Assembly: GCF_963422355.1 (NCBI RefSeq)
Contig: NC_085101.1
Location: 957,201-1,021,200 of the forward strand
Origin: Corticium candelabrum
Taxonomy: Eukaryota; Porifera; Homoscleromorpha; Homosclerophorida; Plakinidae
Direction: 5' to 3'
DNA length: 64,000 nucleotides
In this document: piece after piece, positions 56,501 to 64,000 of the stretch
Position numbering within the stretch: position 1 is the stretch's first letter
Layout of the letters: each line of letters starts with the position of its first letter
Program-made: the position numbers and the translations under genes
Notes under the pieces: generated by a model
What the model was told of the DNA's origin: nothing
Databases searched by the model: none
The model's input: only the letters and a program-made list of their open reading frames with translations

Positions 56501-59122
56501 AAAATACGCCCACAGTCGTTTGCCAGTCTACGACCGTCGAAGAGCTGCCGTGTTTGATGCACCTGTTCCCCGAAACGCCAGCAACGTCTTCGAAGAGACG
56601 ACGTTCAGCGGGACTCTCGAAATGGCGAGAGTCGGTACGAGTCGTGACTTCGTTAGATACGGAGCTGCCGTGTTTAATGCACCTGTTCCCCGAAACGCCA
56701 GCAACGTCTTCGAAGAGACGACGTTCAGCGGGACTGTCGAAAAGGCGGGACTGTCAAAAAGGCGAGAGTCGGCATTCGTATATGCGGGGAACGGATTATC
56801 CGGGTAAGTATTGCACGTGACTTGCACGTTACCAAATTCACGTCGAAATTATAGATGCCAGGTTCCGTACACCTGTTCTCCGCAACGTGACTGTCGAAAT
56901 GGCTTCAACGAGATCAATGATCCAATCAACGGGATTTTTTGAAACTGGACACGTGTCGAATAGATGCCAAGTTCGATACACCTGTTCCTCGCAATGGCAG
57001 CAACGTCCAAGTCGAAATGGCTTCAACCAATCGCTAATCCAATCAACGGGATTTTGTAAACGGCAATTGAACGGGATATAACTTAGCCTCGAATTTCCAG
57101 ACCAGAGAGCGCGCGAAGCGCGCGAACTTTAGTCTGGACCAACTCGATACTAAAATGATTTCGGAAGTATTTACAATAGCGATGCTAAACGGTGTCTAAC
57201 AGCGTAGGATCGTTTTACCTAGATCAACATATAATTTGTAAATGCCATGAGATCTCACGAACAAAGAAGAGACGTCTGCCGTGTTTGCGGCGATATCTTG
57301 GTGGACGGCATGAAACCACGACTCTTTGATTCTTCGGCAGACCGCTAGCTAGTCTAACCGCTCGACTAGCGAGACTACCGCTCGACTAGTTGTCAAAGGT
57401 GATGGTCTGGCGACGCTGCTTTGCATGTCCTGTCACCGCAAGCTTGAAAATATCGAAGAACTGAAGCTGAGACTAAAACTAAGATGTGCGTGCGGTCATT
57501 GTTTTGGCGTGCACTTAGCCGCCCGCGAGGATTTCACACGCGCGCAATCAGCGCTAGTGCACTTAAGTAGCATAACCAATTATTGCTAAGCCAATCAGAA
57601 TTTACAACCGAGATTTGGGTTGTAGGAGCTGATTGGCTTAGAAGGCTATTTCCGAAATCATTTTAGTATCGACTTGGTCCAGACTATGAATGAGAATTCT
57701 GTCTGGCTGCTACTAAACGGTACAAGCACTTACACCACGGCTAATTAGTGACAGTAAACGGTTACTGACAAAACATTACAGTCTACTAGCTGCGCAATAT
57801 CCGGGAGTGCTATATGATTGCAAGTGTATAAGCGACATTTTCGTTGTTTTTACAATGCCTCCGAACAGACGGACTGGCTCAGTTTGCGCTGACAAGGGCA
57901 TAAGTTAGTGTAATGGGTTTGTGCTGTGATTGAAACTTTTTTTGCACAGAGATGATAACCAACACTCTAGAGCAGAGAGTTTGGAAATCTACAGAGATCT
58001 CTCTATACAAACTGTACGTGACCTGGCTACACCCCCTCTGCCTCTCCAACCATCAAACGCATTTTTGGATACTGTTTGCTATAATCTCTACCTATAAAGG
58101 CAACCTGTCTGTCTGTTTGTGTGTCTGTCTGTACTGTCTGTCTGTCATTAATAGCAAACACTGTCTGCAAATCAATAATTTGTGTGATTAAACTATTACC
58201 CGGGTGTTGTCCCCCCCCGCGAAGCTGGGCGTTGGAGCTTGTTTAATTATATAAATAGGTTATAGGGTAATAGAGAATGAGGATACAATCCAAGTGTTGC
58301 TACTATTAGTGGGTCAGGACAAGGCATCCTGCTAAAAGGTCTAAATGAACACTGCAGTGCTATAGTAAGCAACAAAAGAGCCCTGAAAGTGTAATATGTA
58401 TGACTTGTGAAGAGCACTTCAAAGGTCTTGCGCAGCCAGCTCCTCCCCTTTTTGACTTCCGTTGCACTGTATGAAAAGTCGAATCGTGAAGGAGGATTGT
58501 GTCATTTGTCTCACTTGACGGTTGACCTCTACTACGAGTTGTCTTATTAAACTGTTGAATGAGTTGATTGCTGTGGTAAGGCAGGTCTGTAATTAGGGTA
58601 GTACCATCACTTAGCTGCTGACTCTGCCATCTGCTGCAAGGCAAGAATCATGTAAGCATGTCAGGTGTACAGTACAATACCATTTTGAACAAACTTGTGC
58701 AACCATGTGAGATGTCACTGCAGTTATCCCTGTATATATATGCAAGGCACAGTACTAAATTTGTAGTAGTTCCATGAATGTAGAGTCGTCTCATTCTATG
58801 ATTGATATAGGCTGAGTCATTGTTGTCTGTATGTAAGATCACATACTGTATTTGCTCAACACACATTTACATCTACTGTAGCTGGCCTACCTTCTTATTC
58901 ACTATTTGTTTCTTATCTTGTCAAAATGTATGTGTGTATTTATAGTAAGTTGCACTTTGTGATTGGCAGGCCCGTGACTGCCTGCTCTTGGGAGACATAC
59001 ATGGAGCCAAGAAGGCATCAACTCGAGCTCTTAAACTTAACATTGCTGGTATTGTGATTGGAATTGTGATGATTGGCATCATCATTGGCGGGCTTGTTGT
59101 AATAATAATCACGGAGTTTTAA
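53573..59122 (+). CDS. CD225/dispanin (IFITM-related) two-helix membrane protein
   Basis: Exons 53573-53651, 53805-54109, 54159-54278 and 58970-59122 join in frame to 218 codons. The N-terminal ~128 residues are Pro-rich and cytosolic, with EPPPVY and EPPKYD (PPxY-like) motifs and a run of PPPEMPP/PPSQMPP repeats. The CD225 domain follows: CLSLFTLLAFCWPIGLAAL (~145-163, intramembrane helix), the loop with ARDCLLLGDIHGAKKASTRA, and a second helix IVIGIVMIGIIIGGLVVIII (~192-213). Family members include IFITMs, PRRT and SynDIG proteins, which modulate membrane fusion or trafficking. Which subgroup this belongs to is not clear. The last intron (4691 bp) is loaded with mobile elements. The Pro-rich N-terminus is longer than in IFITMs. 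Confidence 0.9.
54371..56168. mobile_element. 1.8-kb TIR element, ~150-bp self-folding termini, in the dispanin intron
   Basis: The left 54371-54520 and right 56040-56168 are about 95% identical inverted copies starting TAGACTCGTA..CCCAGTCC. Each terminus is itself a hairpin (CCTCCTCCG...CGGAGGAGG). The terminus resembles TAGCCTCGTCCCCAG of the foldback family. The interior has minus-strand frames (about 55035-55834: MARIVRQAFPEARHRMDH, MQVRYALRTRGVHVQ) that may be remnants of a transposase, but the family is not established. Flanks are AT-rich, so a target duplication cannot be read. Confidence 0.8.
56169..57060 (+). mobile_element. Helitron 5' region with internal duplication
   Basis: TATATATAAAGGAGAGGTG followed by TCTGTCTGTCTGTCTG and TCCGATCTCGGCCGAATTT matches the Helitron 5' end at 63884-64000. 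The original TC start may be at 54361, separated by insertion of the TIR element. A ~120-bp unit (CCGTGTTTGATGCACCTGTT... to ...TCGAAATGGCG) is directly repeated at 56546 and 56665. No 3' hairpin/CTRR end was found. Confidence 0.65.
57084..57712. mobile_element. TIR element with a ZAD-like cysteine cluster
   Basis: The left TAGTCTGGACCAACTCGATA...TGATTTCGGAA (about 57124-57168) mirrors the right (about 57655-57695). The left edge TAGCCTCGAATTTCCAGACC again resembles the foldback TIR. Plus-strand frames inside read MRSHEQRRDVCRVCGDIL (start 57247, then a stop) and GLATLLCMSCHRKLENIEEL (about 57390-57460). That is a C..C/C..C arrangement like ZAD-type zinc-associated domains, here broken. Confidence 0.6.
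58085..58241 (+). mobile_element. Very short, degenerate Helitron
   Basis: Starts TCTCTACCTATAAAGGCAAC after an A, with GTCTGTCTG repeats. Near the 3' end a GC-rich stem (CCCCGCGAAGCTGGGC) is followed by CTTG and T, one change from CTAG. 157 bp. Confidence 0.6.
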
Positions 59123-60370
59123 TGGTGTCAGTGACATTTCCTTGCCTTACTTGCTGATGTTATTATGACTCTCATAAGCTAAATGTTATAGATTTGGTAG
59201 ATAAATAACTTTATGATTACTTACTGGCTGCTGACTTTGCGTAGCATAGTTTGGTAGGTACTTTGGTAGATGTGGTAGCTTTGTGACTTACATTCATATT
59301 TCTGAATCTGATGTTGTGTTAGAAAGAGCATTTTTTGCACTTCACTGTTGAGTAGGTGCCATCCAATACGTTGCTTCTGCTTCTTGTTAGCATATTATAG
59401 TGATACATGATAGGAAGGTTAGGAAGTGCTTTATTTTAGCAAGAAAACAACATGACTAACAAAGTTAATAAAAGATAACGTTCCTTTGTTCACCTGTTGG
59501 TGCATTATATGATGGTGGTTTATCTGACTGTTAATCATACATATCAATATAAATGGCTCTCTAATAAGAGTGTAAAAAATAATTATGGCTCCATAAGACG
59601 CCTCACTTAGAGGGGTGCTTAGAGTCATAGGGCTCTTTGTAGAATGTAACACTATGCTAGAAACACAAGGAAAACATGTTAGGTACACCCTAACCTGTGC
59701 TTTACAAATCTTCAAATAAAGCTGTTCCTCAATTACCACCTAGAAAATGTTACAGGATACAGTAATGAGGCGCCATTTTAGGCAATCAATCAAGACCTAT
59801 TGCTACTTATTTAACTTATTAGTTAAGCGCCTCTAAAAAACAAATCTTTTTCTAAAAGGTGGCCTAATTAGAGTCTAAAAAATAATTGCAACCCCAGATT
59901 GCGCTTCAGTAAGGAAGGTGCTTCAATTAGAATAATTATGGTATTTACAAAAGCAACCTGGTTATCATTATCATACATTTTTATTGCAAGGCAACTTAGC
60001 TGTATTGAAGTTAACAACAGTGATGCAACAAAACAAGGAAATCTCACCCAACAGTGGAATGTCAATCGATTAGTGTGTGAAGTACGGAGTTCTGGATAGC
60101 TTGGCACCAGACCCTCTCCCACTTCCAGTTTTATTAACAGTTAACAGGATAAGGCGGAAGTGGGAAATGTCATTACCTTCCTTGAAATGCAAAAATTGGA
60201 ATGATCAAAAGGGGCACATACCTTCCTCACTCAGTCAACAAGTATATTTGTTACCAGTCTAACAGTTTATGGCTACCAATTTCATTGGTAGATCTTTGTG
60301 CTAGACGTAAAGGAAGTGGGATCACTTTTCTACACAGCCTTATTTGTTGGTTCACTGCTTTGTGTTGTTT
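59123..60370. other. Dispanin 3' flank and dispersed repeats
   Basis: Two related segments, 59565-59640 and 59860-59935, share TAGAGT.TAAAAAATAATT and a GTGCTT.. tail as direct repeats, probably MITE remnants. No gene recognised. Confidence 0.4.
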
Positions 60371-60376
60371 CATCCC

Positions 60377-60814
60377 TAAATGTACCCAGAGTGGAATATA
60401 AAGCAAATTTTTAGTCGGATATCGTGCTCTAGCAAGAGGTTGACCAGACATTTTAGATTCTAAGCATTCATTGTTACGTGATTTCACAATCCTCTCTTGT
60501 AATTATCGACATCAAAATTTAGTTCAATTTCTTTATTTGTTGCTTCCTATTCACTACTGCATTTATTTGCTATTAAAATATACAGTGCTGTACATAGTAG
60601 TACACATTATGCACTCACGCATCTGGGGATCATACTTAGAATTTGCCTGCTGCTTCTGTCAGTTGCCTAGACTTTGGGTTGCTTATTGATTCCCTACCAT
60701 CCATGCAATAACTTACGCCTTGACCAATCATGTAGGTATGTCTGATCAAAGCAAAATTGTGGTCGGTCATAAACACCAGTTGGTCTCGTTATATTCCACT
60801 CTGGTACCCATTTT
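60377..60814. mobile_element. Possible MITE with ACCCAGAGTGGAATATAA termini
   Basis: Left AAATGTACCCAGAGTGGAAT mirrors right ATTCCACTCTGGTACCCATT. No coding capacity and no clear target duplication. Confidence 0.5.
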
Positions 60815-60881
60815 GGAAATAACGCTGGAGGTTCACAGATGTGCAATATGAGCCACATCTAAGTCTGATTGCGAATAAAAT

Positions 60882-61525
60882 GTTGGTCCGTGACCCTTCC
60901 GGCCATTTCAATTTTCAATTTTCAAATTTCAATTTTCAAGTTTCAAATTACAATTTTTATTTTTAATTTTTAATTTTTCAATTTTTTGTCAAAGGTTTTC
61001 AATTATTTTGCTAAAAAAATTAATTCAGCAAGCAAATTTTTATTTTTCATTTTTGATTTTAATTTTTCATTTTTCGTTGTTCTTTTTCAACTTTCTATCT
61101 TTGATTATATTTAGTTGAGTTGAATGTCAAAAGAATTGAACGCGGAAAGAACGAAAAATGAACGCAGCAAGAATGAAAATTGAACGCAGCAAAAACGAAA
61201 AACGAACACACCAAGAACGAAAATTGAACGCAGCAAGAACGAAAAATGAAACAGCCTTGTGCGAATTACGCAGCAGGGAGTCTGGTGGAACGCGTGCCCT
61301 AGGCATAACTCAACGCAGGAGGGAGTCGGTTTTCATTCCAACGCGTGGTGCTGGTTGGAAGGGAAGCAGTGAATCTTCGACGACTGCCTTTTAGGGCGAT
61401 CTCTTGCAATTTCCGCTCTAACGAGAAGGGAATCTCCCTCTCAGAAAATAATCAATCTCAGGTGCGATCAGCCATTGCTGATGAGCACAGTACATATGCA
61501 TGGTATATAAATTTATCTATTACTA
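60882..61525. repeat. AT-rich minisatellite module, inverted copy of 47755-48225
   Basis: Begins GGTCCGTGACCCTTCCGGCC, then CAATTTTCAAATTTCAATTT units, then a second minisatellite of GAACGCAGCAAGAACGAAAA units (61135-61250). It ends with sequence complementary to 47778-47886. This links it to the MULE at 46.6-53 kb. Confidence 0.85.
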
Positions 61526-61899
61526 CATATAATTCTAACAATTGCAACAGTCTAGCTAAATCTAAAACTCAACAAATTTAGTAGCTATACTGAAACTCGT
61601 TCAAACTCTTCTAGGCTACTCTAGATTAACTACCATTTATACACGCAGTACACAGCAACTAAAAACAATGATGCCTGGTTTGCTGTTCTACACATGCGCG
61701 CGTACGTATGTGCCTCCATCACCGTCCATGCGGATGGCTCTCTTGTCACTGCAGACCTGCCGTAAGCCGAACGACGTCGTATGCTGGCCAAGAACCTCGG
61801 GTATGCAATACATGACTTGCTTGCCCAGCTTTGTCAATTCGTCCAAGCTACGTATACGGAGAGTCACGCAGAGTCGTCCTCACTGGACCTTCATGTTGT

Positions 61900-62210
61900 A
61901 GCTAATGCAGAGACAGAGGGCAACGTCGGCCGCGGCCACTTGTAACTTGCCACCGCTCTAGCGAATTTTTTTTTTGGGCCCCGTTGGGTGTGGCTTTGGC
62001 TGTTCCCGTATGCACTTCCTCGCGGTTTTCAGTGGTCTGGTAGTACGAGGCTCGGCAGTCAATGGACATCTTGCAACCGCGATTTTGACATAAACGAACT
62101 GCTGTCTTTTTGCGCACCTTTCGAGCAGTAACCTGCGCCGTTTATTGAAAGGGGGCCTCAGTTTTTGTCGTCTGCTGAACGTGGTTTTCTCGGCACAAAT
62201 CAACTTCAAT
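61900..62210. repeat. Fragment related to the MULE RING segment and arm start
   Basis: 61905-61960 matches 47420-47465 in the same orientation (GCAACGTCGGCC...CTTGCCACCGCTCTA). It is followed by GCGAATTTTTTTTTTGGGCC, resembling the MULE arm start GCAAATTTTTTTTGGGTCC. The arrangement differs from the complete element, so this is a rearranged relative. Confidence 0.6.
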
Positions 62211-62219
62211 AAATTAGGC

Positions 62220-62880
62220 GACAGGTAAAGTCATTTATAATTACTATTCTTCGCAGTTAAGCAAATTTTCATTTTTCATAAAATCTTTTTTTGGGTGCGA
62301 TTTATGCGTCAATATTGACACTGTTGCATTCACTGCATACATCAAATCATGTACTATTTATTGCAAATTTATTTCCTGTGTGCAATTAATTGTATAATAT
62401 GCAGAAAAGTGCAAAGTACTCAGGTAATTTAATTCTATTTCACAACTACTAAGTTACTAAAAAGATTTATTAACAGATAAACACTCTAATAGGGTAGTAT
62501 ACAATTAAAATAACAGCATAGGATATGTGTGTGTACACAATATTTACTAAGCATTACCTAGTTGGATAAACACGTAAACAAAATAGTGTACTCTAATAAT
62601 CATTACTAAACAGATCATTTAATGTAAACAACATACTAATTACTAATGCATAGAATATGATGATGATGACGACGACATATTGATAACACTGCTGGTTGTC
62701 ACACAGCTAGCTATTATTGAGGTAATCTATATTTAGAGCTAACATTGGTTTAAATTAAATTATGTTAATTAAGTTAAGTTAAGTTAATGACTTAGTTAAG
62801 TTGATGGTATCAGTCATTGTGTTGTGACACTTAAAGGTGTATACATTGGATATGCATTTTGGCAACTGGCATTATATTTC
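62220..62880. other. AT-rich intergenic, nothing recognised
   Basis: Short TTAAGTTAAG repeats near 62760-62800. Otherwise featureless. Confidence 0.4.
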
Positions 62881-62898
62881 AAACTAGGCATTGGTTGT

Positions 62899-63880
62899 TA
62901 TACAGTATATTATACAGTATATTATACAGTATATATACAGTATATATACAGTATATTATACAGTATATTATACAGTATATTATACAGTATATATACAGTA
63001 TATTATACAGTATATTATACACTATATTATACACTATATTATACACTATATTATACAGTATATTATACAGTATATTATACACTATATTAGACAGTATATG
63101 ATACAGTATATTATACAGTATATTATACAGTATATTATACAGTATATTATACAGTATATTATACACTATATTATACAGTATATTATGCAGTATATTATAC
63201 AGTATATTATACAGTATATATACAGTATATATACAGTATATTATACAGTATATTATACAGTATATTATACAGTATATTATACACTATATTAGACAGTATA
63301 TTATACAGTATATTATACAGTATATTATACAGTATATTATACAGTATATTATACAGTATATTATACACTATATTATACAGTATATTATACAGTATATTAT
63401 ACAGTATATATACAGTATATTATACAGTATATTATACAGTATATTATACAGTATATTATACAGTATATTATACACTATATTATACAGTATATATACAGTA
63501 TATATACAGTATATTATACAGTATATATACAGTATATTATACAGTATATTATACACTATATTATACACTATATTATACAGTATATATACAGTATATTATA
63601 CAGTATATTATACAGTATATTATACACTATATTAGACAGTATATTATACAGTATATTATACAGTATATATACAGTATATTATACAGTATATTATACAGTA
63701 TATTATATAGTATATTATACAGTATATTATACACTATATTAGACAGTATATTATACACTATATTATACAGTATATATACAGTATATTATACAGTATATTA
63801 TACAGTATATTATACACTATATTATACAGTATATATACAGTATATATACAGTATATATACAGTATATATACAGTATATTA
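62899..63880. repeat. ~1-kb tandem array of a palindromic 12-mer (ACAGTATATTAT)
   Basis: Roughly 80 units of ACAGTATATTAT with shorter ACAGTATAT units and CACTATATTATA and TTAGACAG variants. Every unit contains self-complementary TATACAGTATA-like words. Both-strand YSILYSIL frames are artefacts. It is followed immediately by a Helitron 5' terminus. Confidence 0.95.
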
Positions 63881-63883
63881 TTA

Positions 63884-64000
63884 TCTCTATATATAAAGGA
63901 GAGGTGTCTGTGTGTCTGTCTGTCTGTGTGCCCGTACGTACGAGCGTCTCTCGAAGACGGCGACTCCGATCTCGGCCGAATTTCGCTCGCGCACGCCGAA
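63884..64000 (+). mobile_element. Helitron 5' end, runs off the window
   Basis: TCTCTATATATAAAGGAGAG after an A, then GTCTGTCTGTCTG and TCCGATCTCGGCCGAATTTC. It is closely similar to 56171-56285. Confidence 0.75.

Noticed and set aside
62824-63568. Frames of up to 133 codons reading IQYIIQYIIQ or YNILYNILYN
   Set aside because: Pure translation of the 12-mer tandem array on both strands.
62899-63880. CRISPR-like regular repeats
   Set aside because: Units are contiguous with no spacers and the genomic context is eukaryotic; it is a tandem satellite.

Overview
The window looks like nuclear DNA of an early-branching animal. The host genes are intron-rich, use GT-AG splicing, and encode animal proteins (CIR1, a polypeptide GalNAc-transferase, a CD225/dispanin protein). 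Intergenic DNA and introns are filled with DNA transposons, Helitrons, non-LTR and LTR retroelements and dinucleotide arrays. The repeat style makes me lean towards a sponge. That is an inference; nothing in the window proves the phylum.

Layout. 1-950 (-): 5' end of a secreted or membrane-anchored kelch-repeat protein that runs off the left edge. 1.9-4.9 kb (-): a multi-exon, divergent acetyl-CoA-synthetase-like (ANL) gene. 5.2-8.7 kb: a pogo/Tigger-like MITE, AT repeats and two Helitron copies with 3' ends facing each other. 8.7-15.7 kb: a retroelement cluster. It holds an intact 1097-codon non-LTR element with a restriction-like endonuclease (-), a broken Ty3/gypsy fragment (-), and a 5'-truncated, frameshifted relative of the first element (+). 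15.8-21.6 kb: mostly gene-poor, with two MITEs and a few unplaced candidate exons.

21.6-31.1 kb (+): CIR1, seven coding exons, 483 codons, with a 7.2-kb intron containing a TIR element, a SINE, a LINE remnant and a 300-bp CA array. 31.3-37.9 kb (+): a GALNT-type glycosyltransferase, three coding exons, 546 codons; its first intron holds a hAT-like element nested inside a foldback element, with both target duplications readable. 38.0-43.4 kb: Helitron, GT array, tRNA-derived SINE, a decayed gypsy element lacking its RT core, and another Helitron. 44.2-46.2 kb: a long palindrome and a RecQ-like helicase fragment cut exactly at a foldback terminus.

46.58-52.96 kb: a large Mutator-like (MULE) element with about 647-bp inverted arms, a broken transposase and an antisense coiled-coil/RING fragment that looks captured. 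53.6-59.1 kb (+): a four-exon CD225/dispanin gene whose last intron (4.7 kb) carries a 1.8-kb TIR element, Helitron pieces and a TIR element with a ZAD-like cysteine cluster. 60-64 kb: repeats, ending in a 1-kb palindromic 12-mer array that abuts a fresh Helitron 5' end at the right edge.

The host genes do not form a pathway. Lipid/acetate activation, Notch-linked corepression/splicing (CIR1), mucin-type O-glycosylation and a CD225 membrane protein are simply neighbours. The most informative content is the mobile DNA, especially the gene-capturing MULE and the foldback family with TIR TAGCCTCGTCCCCAG.
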